Shown: positions 43,520 to 52,378 of the stretch, piece by piece
How positions within the stretch are numbered: the first letter of the stretch is position 1
Layout: the number at the start of each line of letters is the position of its first letter
Assembly (NCBI RefSeq): GCF_003201955.1
Contig: NZ_QJJM01000004.1
Span: forward strand, 186,001 to 250,000
DNA: 64,000 nt
Reading direction: 5' to 3'
DNA from: Blastomonas natatoria
Lineage (GTDB): Bacteria; Pseudomonadota; Alphaproteobacteria; Sphingomonadales; Sphingomonadaceae
Notes under the pieces: generated by a model
The model's database searches: none
Seen by the model: only the letters and a program-made list of their open reading frames with translations
Told to the model about the DNA's origin: nothing
Made by a program: the position numbers and the translations under genes

Positions 43520-44443
43520 ATGATATTTCGTACGACTGCAGCGATCGCGTTTCTGGCAAACATCGCCCTGCCGGCGGCAGCAAAACCCGCAGCGCCGCTG
43601 AATTCCGAACTTGCCGTTCGGGCCGATGAGACAGTCGACTTCATCGCCAATGGCCAGACCTTGCGGTTTCGCCTGGCGCCAGACGCCATTTCCGTGCCGA
43701 CCCTGAATGCCGATGCCGCAGAGCGGGCAGCATTGAAGCCAAGCATGATCGGTTACATCTATGTCATCGGGCCCGAGAAGATCGGGTTCCGCACCGACAA
43801 TGTGCGCTATGGAGAGGGAGAGGCATCGTTCCGCAGCCGCACCGCCTTCAGCGCACGCAAGATCGTCGAAGGCGCCGATGGCGTTGCCGGACCCGAGACG
43901 TTCCCGCACAAACGGACCACCTTCATCCTGCGCGACGGACAACCGGGCGATCAGGCCATCACCTTCCCGCTCGACAAGGAAATGGGCCGCAGCCAGACGA
44001 GTGTGCGCATGGATGTCGGAGGGCGCCCGATCTACGCCGCCTTCAGCCTCTCGCGCCAGGAAAGCCTGGTCACGGCGACCGGCGGGCGCTGGATCGCGGA
44101 TGCGAATGGCGGTCAGTTTGCCAGCGGCGCGCGCGAAGCACCGATACTTTATGGCGTAGCGCGGCCGATCCGCTCGCTTTCCCTTGCCCGCCCCCTGATG
44201 CTGGGCGATCTGGAAATCCGCAATCTTGCGGTGCGGGTATCGGACATGGGCAGCGCCCAGGGCATCGCGGAAGGCCCGTCGCCCGATCAGGATCCCAACG
44301 AGATCGTGGTGACAGGCGACAGCAAGCGAAAGATTCCTACCCAGCGGCTCTATATCGGCATGGACACGATCGGGCACTGCGCCTCGATCAGCTATGATTT
44401 CGAGGCGGGGACGGTGACGCTGATGTGCCCTCCCCAGCGCTGA
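43520..44443 (+). CDS. Secreted retropepsin-like protein without catalytic Asp-Thr-Gly, carrying an EIVVTG peptide
   Basis: 307 residues with signal peptide MIFRTTAAIAFLANIALPAAA. Two beta-rich lobes follow the aspartyl-protease pattern: NGQTLRFRLAPDAISVPTLN near residues 44-63, and DVGGRPIYAAFSLSRQESLVT near 165-185, then a final RLYIGMDTIGHCASISYDFE. Where the active DTG/DSG would be, the first lobe has APDA (53-56), so it should be inactive. Between the lobes and the end, DPNEIVVTGDSKR (259-270) is nearly the TonB box of sphingomonad receptors. Two Cys near the end may pair. Function unknown. It stands alone after the 0.8-kb gap. Confidence 0.72.
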   Translation: MIFRTTAAIAFLANIALPAAAKPAAPLNSELAVRADETVDFIANGQTLRFRLAPDAISVPTLNADAAERAALKPSMIGYIYVIGPEKIGFRTDNVRYGEGEASFRSRTAFSARKIVEGADGVAGPETFPHKRTTFILRDGQPGDQAITFPLDKEMGRSQTSVRMDVGGRPIYAAFSLSRQESLVTATGGRWIADANGGQFASGAREAPILYGVARPIRSLSLARPLMLGDLEIRNLAVRVSDMGSAQGIAEGPSPDQDPNEIVVTGDSKRKIPTQRLYIGMDTIGHCASISYDFEAGTVTLMCPPQR

Positions 44444-44461
44444 CAAAGCGCTGGCTGGCTT

Positions 44462-45292
44462 TCAGTCTGCTGGCGGCAGAGCGATGGCCCTGCCGCCACG
44501 GACGACCGGCACCGAGGGCTCGGCGGCGGCATGAGCCTGGGCGATCCCCACACTGGGCTGCATCAGCCGCTGCTCGCTCTGCGCATTGGGTGGCGTCGGG
44601 GCCGGCATCGGCGGGGCGGGCCGATGCCAGACCAGCGCAGAAAGCCCCAGCCATGCGGAAAACATCAGCGCATATGGCCAACGACGTGGCCAGAGCCGGG
44701 CCACCAGTAGCGTAACCGCCCCGGTCCCTGCCAGGGCGATCAGCGCAGAGCTCGCCGCGCGTGTTCCGGTGCCCGTCAGCGCGGTCTGGATCGCCATGCT
44801 CGCCCATTGCGCCGGTAACAGCACCAGCAGCCAATCGGGCAGCGCGCCCGGCATGGCCGCAGCGGTCAGCAGCATCGCTGCTTCGCCAGCAACCACGAAC
44901 AGCGCTATCCACCATCCCTTGTCGGCGGCGCTGCGCGCGAACAGCTTGCCCCGGGCGGCAAAGCTGAAACCAGCTATCGCAAAGGCAAGGACCGTGGACA
45001 CGGGATGCGGCAGCAACGACATGCCCAGCGCTCCGGCGAGCAGGACAAGACCGGCAGCAGTCAGCAGTGCGAGCGCGATGCCGACCCATAGCCGGGCCGC
45101 GATGGCCGCAGCGATCATCCCGCTACCCATGAGGCCCAGAGAGAGGATCGGGCCGCCGAAAAACACCAGCGGCGCAGGCGCATCGGCGAGCATCACCATC
45201 GCGAGGGTGGGCGCTGCAATCCCGGCCAGTGCTGCAGCAAGCCAGGCCAGAGGGGATATCACCGATCGCTGCGGACGCACCATGGAACTCAT
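44462..45292 (-). CDS. Integral membrane protein of unknown function
   Basis: 276 residues with about eight hydrophobic helices (for example ISPLAWLAAALAGIAAPTLA, LVFFGGPILSLGLMGSGMIAA) and a cytoplasmic or periplasmic Pro-rich tail ending in GGRAIALPPAD. No family recognised. It converges with the retropepsin-like gene (18 bp apart) and lies 94 bp downstream of the MFS gene on the same strand. No ribosome-binding site is obvious, so the start is uncertain. Confidence 0.7.
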   Translation of the reverse strand: MSSMVRPQRSVISPLAWLAAALAGIAAPTLAMVMLADAPAPLVFFGGPILSLGLMGSGMIAAAIAARLWVGIALALLTAAGLVLLAGALGMSLLPHPVSTVLAFAIAGFSFAARGKLFARSAADKGWWIALFVVAGEAAMLLTAAAMPGALPDWLLVLLPAQWASMAIQTALTGTGTRAASSALIALAGTGAVTLLVARLWPRRWPYALMFSAWLGLSALVWHRPAPPMPAPTPPNAQSEQRLMQPSVGIAQAHAAAEPSVPVVRGGRAIALPPAD

Positions 45293-45386
45293 GCCGTCGA
45301 TACTGATCGATGCGCGCCGACTTGTCGAGCGGAGCCCCGGCCCACGGCATTCGCGTGTCAGCCGGGCGCTGTCTCGGCCGCGGATG

Positions 45387-46727
45387 TCAGCGCACCTGGC
45401 CGCGAACCAGGAGTGCCGCTGCAGCGATGATGGAACCCAGGCTCATCAGCAGCGCGACCATCGGCAAGCCATAGCCTGCCGCAAACAGCATTCCGGCCAG
45501 CGCAGGCGCCAGTGCGGAGCCTCCGCGGCCCACGCCGATGACAAAACCCGTTGCAGAAGCGCGCAACGCCACAGGAAAACTTGTCGCCACCAGCGCATAC
45601 AGCCCCACGACCCCGGCATTGGTGACGAACCCGGCGGCTGCAGCCACCAGGGAGAGCCGCGCCAGATCGCTCTGGCCGAGACCGAAGAGAACGACGAGGA
45701 CGGTGGATAGTGACATTGTGCCGATGGTCAGGCCGCGTACCGGCAGGCGCAGGGTCAGAAGCCCGAAGATCAGTGCGCCGCTTGCGCCGCCTACACTGGC
45801 CCAGACAAGCACGCCTGCGGCCTCGGGCGGCGGATAGCCCATGTCGGCGACAATCTTGGGGATCCATTTCATCACGAAATAGAAGGTCATGATGTGCCCC
45901 AGATAGGCGATTGTCATGGCTGCTGTGACCGCAAGCCATTGGGGTGCAAACAGGCGCGCGAGCGGGACCTTGCCCGAAGTGCCGCCCGATCTGTCAAGCC
46001 CTGCCACCGGGCGATGGCCCATCGCGGCAAGCGTCCGGTTGATGCGCTGGAGAGCGCCTTCTGGCTGGCGGCTGGCGAGAAAGGCGATCGATTCGGGCAC
46101 CCGCCACCAGGTAATGGCGATCATCAGCCCCGACCAGGCCGCACCGAAGAGGAAGATCGACCGCCAGTCGAACTGCTCCAGAAGCTGAGCGGCAACCAGT
46201 CCGCCAAGCACCGTGCCGACCGGATAGCCGCCGGCCATCAGCACCACGGCCAGCGGACGATAGCGCGCATTGGCAGCTTCAGCCGCCGCCGCGTTGATGG
46301 CTGCCAGCATGCCGCCAATGCCGAGCCCGGTCAGCACCCGCCAGATCGACAGCGCCGTAACCCCGCCCGCGCTCGCCGCACCGATCATGCCCCCGGTCAT
46401 CAGCGACAGGCACAACAGGATGGTGTTGCGCCGTCCCGCCGTATCGGCGAGACGCCCAAGGGTCAGCGATCCGATCGCCATCCCGACCAGTTCCATCGAC
46501 AGCACCAGCCCCAGCACGGCGCGATCGATCTGCCAGTCGGCAGCAATTCCCGGAGCGGCAAAGCTGATCGACATGACATCAAAGCCATCGAGCGCGTTGA
46601 GCGCCACCATCGCCGCAATGATCGACCATTGAAACCGCGACATCGGCCCGGCATCGACGATGGCTGCCGGATCCTGGGCCTGACTATCTTGCTGATCCAA
46701 TGCCGAATTCCTCTTCCTCTCGCCCAT
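45387..46727 (-). CDS. MFS transporter, aromatic acid:H+ symporter type
   Basis: 446 residues, about 12 transmembrane helices. ALDGFDVMSISFAAPGIA in helix 1 carries the DGxD motif of the aromatic acid:H+ symporter family, and LGRLADTAGRRNTILL and GGYPVGTVLGGLVA are the usual MFS loop motifs. The gene follows the feruloyl-CoA hydratase-lyase gene after 79 bp, so it is the likely importer of ferulate, p-coumarate, vanillate or protocatechuate. The ATG at 46727 has a purine run almost touching it; a TTG nine codons on is a possible alternative. Confidence 0.86.
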   Translation of the reverse strand: MGERKRNSALDQQDSQAQDPAAIVDAGPMSRFQWSIIAAMVALNALDGFDVMSISFAAPGIAADWQIDRAVLGLVLSMELVGMAIGSLTLGRLADTAGRRNTILLCLSLMTGGMIGAASAGGVTALSIWRVLTGLGIGGMLAAINAAAAEAANARYRPLAVVLMAGGYPVGTVLGGLVAAQLLEQFDWRSIFLFGAAWSGLMIAITWWRVPESIAFLASRQPEGALQRINRTLAAMGHRPVAGLDRSGGTSGKVPLARLFAPQWLAVTAAMTIAYLGHIMTFYFVMKWIPKIVADMGYPPPEAAGVLVWASVGGASGALIFGLLTLRLPVRGLTIGTMSLSTVLVVLFGLGQSDLARLSLVAAAAGFVTNAGVVGLYALVATSFPVALRASATGFVIGVGRGGSALAPALAGMLFAAGYGLPMVALLMSLGSIIAAAALLVRGQVR

Positions 46728-46806
46728 CCCTCCTTGCCGCGGGCCATCAGGCCTGCGGGGGGAACCGGTGCGTCGCGGTCATGCAGTAGGGAACATTGCG
46801 TGCGCT

Positions 46807-47643
46807 TCAGCCAGACTGCTTGTTCACGGCATAGGCGCCGAGCCCCGGCTTGTAGCTCTTGTCATCGATGAACTGCTTGATGCCTTCCTTGCGTCCGTCA
46901 TTGTCGAAGCTGTTGGCAGCCTCCTGCGCCCGGATCAGGAAATCCTCGGCATTGTCATAGGTCATCTCGCGAACGCGCCGGATCGCATCCTTGGTAGCCT
47001 TGAGCGCCGCCGGATTCTTTTCCAGCAGTACCTTCGCGACCTGCTCCACCCGTGCGGGCAACTCGGCAAGCGGCAGCGATTCATTGACCAGCCCCCATTC
47101 GGCGGCCGTCTTGCCGTCGATATTCTCGCCCATCATCGCATGGTACATCGCCTTGCGGAACGGCATCAGCTCGGTCGCGACCTTGGAAGCGCCGCCACCG
47201 GGAAGGATGCCCCAGTTGATCTCTGACAGACCGAAAGTGGCCTCGTCCGCAGCAAAGGCCAGGTCGCAGCCGAACAGCGGACCATAGCCACCGCCAAAGC
47301 ACCAGCCGTTGACCATCGCGATCGTCGGCTTCTGAAACCAGCGCAGCCGCCGCCACCAGCCATAGGCCTCACGCTGGGCCTGCCGCGTGGCGCACAGCCC
47401 CTGCGCCTCGGTCTCGCGGAAATATTCCTTCAGGTCCATGCCCGCCGACCAGCTGCTGCCTTCGCCCGTCAGCACGACAACGCCGACGTCATCGCGAAAC
47501 TCCAGTTCATCGAGCACCCGGCCCATCTGACGGTTGAGCCGCGGGCTCATGCAGTTGCGCTTTTCGGGACGGTTGAACTTCACCCAGGCGATGCGGTCGG
47601 TCACCATAAAGGCGACGGTCTCTTGTTCGGTACGGTCGGTCAT
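46807..47643 (-). CDS. ferB: Hydroxycinnamoyl-CoA (feruloyl-CoA) hydratase-lyase
   Basis: 278 residues, crotonase fold. It hydrates feruloyl-CoA or p-coumaroyl-CoA and cleaves off acetyl-CoA, giving vanillin or 4-hydroxybenzaldehyde. RPEKRNCMSPRLNRQM, SAGMDLKEYFRE, and PTIAMVNGWCFGGGYGPLFGCD with the oxyanion-hole glycines, followed by ATFGLSEINWGILPGG with the catalytic Glu, match the Pseudomonas and Sphingobium lyases closely. It is 91 bp downstream of the aldehyde dehydrogenase gene that would consume its product. The partner feruloyl-CoA synthetase is not in the window. Confidence 0.93.
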   Translation of the reverse strand: MTDRTEQETVAFMVTDRIAWVKFNRPEKRNCMSPRLNRQMGRVLDELEFRDDVGVVVLTGEGSSWSAGMDLKEYFRETEAQGLCATRQAQREAYGWWRRLRWFQKPTIAMVNGWCFGGGYGPLFGCDLAFAADEATFGLSEINWGILPGGGASKVATELMPFRKAMYHAMMGENIDGKTAAEWGLVNESLPLAELPARVEQVAKVLLEKNPAALKATKDAIRRVREMTYDNAEDFLIRAQEAANSFDNDGRKEGIKQFIDDKSYKPGLGAYAVNKQSG

Positions 47644-47734
47644 CGGTCAGAAGCCTTTCTCGGAAATGTCTGGACGAAACTTGCAAAGCGGCGCTTGCGC
47701 CCTTGCCGTGCTGCGAGGATGTGCTGGCGGCGGA

Positions 47735-49180
47735 TCAGATCGGATAATGGCCGGGTTCGGTCTCGACCGTGATCCAGCGCAATTCGGTGAATGCGTCGAT
47801 GCCGGCCTTGCCGCCGAACCGGCCATAGCCCGAGGCCTTGACCCCGCCGAAGGGCATCTGCGCCTCGTCGTGCACGGTGGGGCCGTTCACATGGCATATG
47901 CCCGACCTGATCGCCCTCGCAACCTTGAGCCCGCGCGCAATGTCGCGCGTGAAGACCGACGCGGACAGGCCGTATTCGGTATCGTTGGCCAGCGCGATCG
48001 CCTCGGCCTCGTCGGCAGCACGGACCACCGCGACGACCGGCCCGAAGCTTTCCTCGCGGAACAGCCGCATGTCGGGCGTGACGCGATCGATCACATGCGC
48101 CGGCATCAGCACGCCCTGTGCCTCGCCACCACAGGCCAGCACCGCGCCTGCCATCAGCGCGTCATGGACCAGCCCATCGACATGCTCGACGGTCTTGCGG
48201 TCGATCACCGCTCCCAGCGCCGCCTTGCCCTCGCGCGGATCGCCGACACCCAGCGTCGCCACCTTCGCTCCGAACTTGCTCACAAAGGCATCTGCCACCG
48301 CATCGACCACGATGATGCGCTCGGTCGACATGCAGATCTGCCCCTGGTTCATGAACGCGCCAAACGCCGCGGCCTTGACCGCCTCGTCCAGATCGGCATC
48401 CTCGAGCACGAGCAGCGGTGCCTTGCCACCCAGTTCGAGCAGGCAGGGTTTCAGATGTTCGGCGGCGCGGCGCGCAATGATCCGGCCCACGGCGGTCGAG
48501 CCGGTAAAATTGATGCGGCGCACCGCCGGATGATCGATCAGCGCGCCGACCACCTCGCCCGCATCCTGCGGTGCGTTGGTGATCAGGTTGACGATACCGC
48601 CGCCAAGCCCTGCCTCGACGAAACAGCGCGCAATCAGCGCGTGCGTTTCGGGGCATTGTTCCGATGCCTTGAGCACCACCGTGTTGCCACAGGCGAGCGG
48701 CATGGCAATGGCACGGACACCCAGGATGATCGGCGCATTCCACGGCGCAATGCCCAGCACGACCCCGGCAGGCTCGCGCACTGCCATGGCCAGACAGCCC
48801 GGCTTGTCGGAAGGGATCACCTCGCCGCCGATCTGCGTCGTCATGGCGGCAGCTTCGCGCACCATGTTGACCGCCAGCATATGGTTGAAGCCCGCCCAGG
48901 CGGCCGTTGCGCCGGTTTCGGCCTGCATGGCGGCAACGAACTCGTCCCTGCGTTCGACCATTACGTCAGCCGCCCGGTTGAGCGCGGTACGCCTTGCGCC
49001 GGGCCCCAGTGCCGACCAGCCCGGAAGCGCGGCTTCGGCAGCCTCGGCAGCCGCGACCGCCTCGGACGGGGTCGCCGCTGCGGCCCGGGTGGCGGGATCG
49101 CCCGTCAACGGATCGATCCGATCGAACCAGCTTGCAGCTTCGATGTCCTTTCCGCCGATCGACAAAAATGTCCTGAACAT
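47735..49180 (-). CDS. vdh: Vanillin/aromatic aldehyde dehydrogenase
   Basis: About 481 residues. It oxidises vanillin or 4-hydroxybenzaldehyde with NAD(P)+ to the acid. The catalytic Cys is about C283 (QGQICMSTERI), the Glu is in LELGGKAPLLV, and the N-terminal MFRTFLSIGGKDIEA fits vanillin dehydrogenases. The ATG at 49180 is preferred: GAGAGG is nine bases away, while the ATG at 49189 would sit on that site. It is the first gene of the ferulate operon (vdh-ferB-MFS) and is transcribed away from the MarR gene across the palindrome at 49200-49220. Confidence 0.9.
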   Translation of the reverse strand: MFRTFLSIGGKDIEAASWFDRIDPLTGDPATRAAAATPSEAVAAAEAAEAALPGWSALGPGARRTALNRAADVMVERRDEFVAAMQAETGATAAWAGFNHMLAVNMVREAAAMTTQIGGEVIPSDKPGCLAMAVREPAGVVLGIAPWNAPIILGVRAIAMPLACGNTVVLKASEQCPETHALIARCFVEAGLGGGIVNLITNAPQDAGEVVGALIDHPAVRRINFTGSTAVGRIIARRAAEHLKPCLLELGGKAPLLVLEDADLDEAVKAAAFGAFMNQGQICMSTERIIVVDAVADAFVSKFGAKVATLGVGDPREGKAALGAVIDRKTVEHVDGLVHDALMAGAVLACGGEAQGVLMPAHVIDRVTPDMRLFREESFGPVVAVVRAADEAEAIALANDTEYGLSASVFTRDIARGLKVARAIRSGICHVNGPTVHDEAQMPFGGVKASGYGRFGGKAGIDAFTELRWITVETEPGHYPI

Positions 49181-49199
49181 TCCGGTCATCCTCTCGTTG

Positions 49200-49220
49200 A
49201 TTGATATGCGACATATCAAT
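49200..49220. promoter_or_regulatory. Perfect palindrome between vdh and the marR gene (operator)
   Basis: ATTGATATG, three bases CGA, then CATATCAAT: 9-bp arms with no mismatch. It lies 20 bp upstream of the vdh start and 36 bp upstream of the MarR start. Size and symmetry fit a MarR-family dimer, so it should repress both directions. Confidence 0.85.
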
Positions 49221-49255
49221 GTTGGCGAGGCGATGCAATCGGGGTAAAGCCGGTT

Positions 49256-49699
49256 ATGGCCAAAAACGATCCACCCGCCGAACTGCAAGATCCGCTTGAT
49301 GATTTGCTCGGCTATCAGCTGCGCCGGGCCTCGAGCGTGATGATGGCGGATCTTGCCAACTCGCTGCGCGAGACGGGCCTGCGGCCGGTCGAGGCCTCGA
49401 TCCTGCTGGTCATCGAGTCATCCCCGGGCTGCACCCAGAGCGATATCGGAAGGCTGCTCGCCATCAAGCGGGCGAACATGGTGCCGTTGATTGCGGGCCT
49501 TGCCCGGCGCGATCTGATCTACCGCGCCCCGGTTGACGGCCGCTCCCAGGCCCTGTTCCTGTCTCCGGCAGGAGAAGCGCTGGCCTGCGATGCGCGCCGG
49601 GCCATCGACACGCATGAACAGGGTTTCCGGTCGCTGTTCGACGAGACGATCGCTTCGCAGCTGCTGGATGCCCTGCGCCAGATCCGCACACATGGCTGA
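49256..49699 (+). CDS. MarR-family regulator of hydroxycinnamate catabolism
   Basis: 147 residues, winged helix-turn-helix. LRPVEASILLVIESSPGCTQSDIGRLLAIKRANMVPLIAGL (helices alpha2 to recognition helix, given as two parts: EASILLVIESSPG and SDIGRLLAIKRANMVPLI) is followed by the wing RAPVDGRSQALFLSPAGEAL. It is divergent from the vdh-ferB-MFS operon with the palindrome between them, like FerC of Sphingobium SYK-6, which is released by hydroxycinnamoyl-CoA. The same ligand is inferred here. Confidence 0.9.
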   Translation: MAKNDPPAELQDPLDDLLGYQLRRASSVMMADLANSLRETGLRPVEASILLVIESSPGCTQSDIGRLLAIKRANMVPLIAGLARRDLIYRAPVDGRSQALFLSPAGEALACDARRAIDTHEQGFRSLFDETIASQLLDALRQIRTHG

Positions 49700-49751
49700 A
49701 CACGGGCAATAGCTGGGCGCGGATCGGCGAGGCGTGCTCGCGGACCGGAAC

Positions 49752-50222
49752 TCAGCCGGGCTTGTCCAGCATGAAATAGAGCGCCGCGACCAGAGGCACC
49801 GTCGCGATCAGGCCCCAGACCAGCCATTGCCGGGCCAGCGCGCGATAGCCTTCGGGCACTGGTGCGCCATGCTCAAAGGCTCTTGCCATGCGCGCCTGGC
49901 GCACCTGGATCGGAATCAGCAGGCCCAGCCAGATCACGCCCGCCGCGACAAAGCAGATCTGGCTCCACAAAAGCCATGCCGGGCCGGGAAAATCATAGCG
50001 CGCCTCGTACATCGCGCCATAGCCGCCGATGATCGTCAGCACGATGCCGGGTACGGTGAGGCCGAAATCGGTGCCGGTGACCATGCGCTGGCCGAAGCCG
50101 ATGATCGACGCATCGCGGGTCCGGTCGGCAAAGACCTTCCAGACCGCAGTCACCGTGATGTTGCCGAGCAGCAGGATGATGCCGAGCACATGGGCAAATT
50201 TGTAGATCGCAAATGTCGTCAT
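49752..50222 (-). CDS. DUF2269-like four-helix membrane protein
   Basis: About 156 residues from the ATG at 50222. It has four transmembrane helices (FAHVLGIILLLGNITVTAVW, TVPGIVLTIIGGYGAM, LLWSQICFVAAGVIWLGLL, WLVWGLIATVPLVAALYFML). A conserved His is in helix 1 and Trp is abundant. It resembles DUF2269/predicted integral membrane proteins of unknown role. It is isolated between the MarR and LysR genes. Confidence 0.7.
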   Translation of the reverse strand: MTTFAIYKFAHVLGIILLLGNITVTAVWKVFADRTRDASIIGFGQRMVTGTDFGLTVPGIVLTIIGGYGAMYEARYDFPGPAWLLWSQICFVAAGVIWLGLLIPIQVRQARMARAFEHGAPVPEGYRALARQWLVWGLIATVPLVAALYFMLDKPG

Positions 50223-50458
50223 GGCCCCGCCCTGCATGGCTGACCCCGTCAGCCCCCTGGGCACGATAGACTGAAGGCGGCGCGCATGTCTGCCACTTTT
50301 TCAAGCCTTCGCAACGCCCTTGGCCATTGCGAGCCCGCTTGTACGCCCCGTTGGCCAGGCGCATGAGCTCCCCAGCCTCATAGACCAGAATTGATTGGTT
50401 GCGCTTCGGGCATCATTCTGGCCTATGATATGCACCCGACACCATGGGGAAGCCTGCC

Positions 50459-51397
50459 ATGCCCGATCGGGAACCGTTGATTGACCGCAAGTTCGCCAGC
50501 CGGGTCGACTGGAACCTGTTGCGCACCTTTGTCGACATCGTCCGGGCAGGCGGCATCGGCGCCGCCGCGCGCAAGCTCAATCGCCAGCAGCCGAGCATCA
50601 GTGCCGCATTGAAGCGGCTCGAGGAGCATGTCGGCACGACGCTTCTGATTCGCACCGCCACCGGGGTGGAGATGACCGCAGCAGGCAAGGCGATGATGGC
50701 CTTGTGCGAGGACATGCTCGAATCCGCCCGGATGATGCCGCACCAGATCGCTCAGGCGACCAAGCGCGTCGAAGGTTTCGTCCGCATCCAGATCGTCTCC
50801 GGGCTGATCTCGCCCGAATTCGACGAGGCGATAGCCAGCTTCCATCGCCGCAACCCGGACATCCATATCGAGATCCGCGTGTCGCCCTGGCGCCAGGTGC
50901 TTGATGCTCTCGAACAGGGTGAGGTCGAGATCGGGGTCAGCTATGATGCCAGCGTGCGCGGCGGGCTAATGTACGAACCGCTGCTCGTCGAACGCCAGCA
51001 GCTTTACTGCTCGCGCTCCAGTCCGCATTTCGGCCATCGGTTCAGTCGTCTCAACGAACTGCGCGACGACCATTTCGTGCTGACGGGTGACGACGAGATC
51101 GAACTCATCACGCATCTGCGGCGCCGCAACGGGCTGGGAACCAAGGTCAGCGGAATGGCTGAAGACATCAACGAGGCGCAGCGGCTGATCCGGCTTGGTG
51201 TCGGCATCGGTTTTCTCCCGGTCCTCGCGGCCGAGGAAGATGTTGCCAAGGGTCGGCTCTGGCCGATGCTCTATGCCGATATCGAGCCCGCCTATGACAT
51301 CTACCTGCTCGCCCGCACCGATCCGGCGCGCGACACGGCCACCCAGCTGTTCTGGGACGAGGTTTTCCGACGGGTCAGGGCCATGCGCGAGGCATAG
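50459..51397 (+). CDS. LysR-family transcriptional regulator
   Basis: About 312 residues. The N-terminal helix-turn-helix is DWNLLRTFVDIVRAGGIGAA, RQQPSISAALKRLEEHVGTTLL and RTATGVEMTAAG. A periplasmic-binding-protein-like effector domain follows (VRIQIVSGLISPEF, VEIGVSYDASVRGGL, IRLGVGIGFLPVLAAEE). ATG at 50459 has GGGGAA seven bases upstream; an ATG at 50444 lacks one. The divergent neighbour is the DUF2269-like gene, and the co-directional neighbours are the desaturase and sulfotransferase genes. Target and ligand are unknown. Confidence 0.9.
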   Translation: MPDREPLIDRKFASRVDWNLLRTFVDIVRAGGIGAAARKLNRQQPSISAALKRLEEHVGTTLLIRTATGVEMTAAGKAMMALCEDMLESARMMPHQIAQATKRVEGFVRIQIVSGLISPEFDEAIASFHRRNPDIHIEIRVSPWRQVLDALEQGEVEIGVSYDASVRGGLMYEPLLVERQQLYCSRSSPHFGHRFSRLNELRDDHFVLTGDDEIELITHLRRRNGLGTKVSGMAEDINEAQRLIRLGVGIGFLPVLAAEEDVAKGRLWPMLYADIEPAYDIYLLARTDPARDTATQLFWDEVFRRVRAMREA

Positions 51398-51484
51398 CTC
51401 CAGTCTATGACTTTCATCATTTTTTTGCGCCTCCCCCCATGATGCAGTGCAGCGCAGACTTCCGGCAGGATCCGGAGCTGCGTG

Positions 51485-52378
51485 ATGACCCTCAAGAAGA
51501 CGATTTTCGATCACATCCCGCCTGCCATGATCGCGCTGGTCCTGCTTTTCTGGGCCTTTGCGCCGAAGGAACTGACAAGCATTCCCTGGATGCTGATCGT
51601 GACGTCTTCTGCCATCACCCTGACCGTGCTCCTGCTCGAATTCGCGCATGAACGGCATGCAGGCTGGCGGATGAACTGGCAGGAGTTTCGCACCGACCTG
51701 TTCTATGTCGTGCTGAGCTCGACCGTCATCGCCTGGCTCAGCAAGACACTGGCCGAGGATCCGCTGCTCGCACTCAAGGACTGGCTGGGCGTCAGCACCG
51801 CCTGGATGGCACAGGTGCCGTGGCTGGTGCAGGTGATCATGGTCGTCGTCATCCTGGAATTCGGCCAGTACTGGATGCACCGGCTGATGCACAATGTGAC
51901 GCCGTTCTGGCTGACCCATGCGCCGCATCATCACATCACCCAGCTCAACGCTGCCAAGGGCTATGTCGGCAACCCGATCGAGCTGTTCCTCATCAGTCTG
52001 AGCGTCCTCGCCTTTTTCGACTTCGAGATGACAGCGCTGTTTGCCGGGCTCAACACGCTCAATGTCATTTCCACCTTCGCGCACGCCAATGTGAAGGCCG
52101 ATCCGCCGATCTGGTATTCGTTCTTCTTCACCACCATCCGCCACCACAGCCTGCACCATTCGACCGACTACGAGGCAACCCGCTGCAATTACGGCAATTC
52201 GCTGATCCTGCTCGATCGCATCTTCGGCACGTACAAGGAAGGCGAAGGTGTGCTGGTGGGTCAGGACGATCGCAAGCGGCTGACAATCTGGGAACAGACG
52301 ATCTTCCCCTTCGTGCCGCTGCTTGATCGCTTCAAGGCGCGTCGAGACGGCAATGGCGGGAGCAGCGCCCCGGCATGA
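51485..52378 (+). CDS. Sterol desaturase/fatty-acid hydroxylase family membrane enzyme
   Basis: About 297 residues, four to five transmembrane helices. The histidine clusters of the di-iron family are all visible: HRLMH near residue 136, HAPHHHITQLN near 150, and HHSLHHSTDYEATRCNYG near 220. It would use O2 and electrons to hydroxylate or desaturate a lipid; carotenoid, sterol-like or fatty-acid substrates are all possible. ATG at 51485 is preferred over GTG at 51482 because GGAG then stands seven bases away. It overlaps the sulfotransferase gene by 4 nt (ATGA), so the two may act on the same molecule. Confidence 0.88.
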   Translation: MTLKKTIFDHIPPAMIALVLLFWAFAPKELTSIPWMLIVTSSAITLTVLLLEFAHERHAGWRMNWQEFRTDLFYVVLSSTVIAWLSKTLAEDPLLALKDWLGVSTAWMAQVPWLVQVIMVVVILEFGQYWMHRLMHNVTPFWLTHAPHHHITQLNAAKGYVGNPIELFLISLSVLAFFDFEMTALFAGLNTLNVISTFAHANVKADPPIWYSFFFTTIRHHSLHHSTDYEATRCNYGNSLILLDRIFGTYKEGEGVLVGQDDRKRLTIWEQTIFPFVPLLDRFKARRDGNGGSSAPA

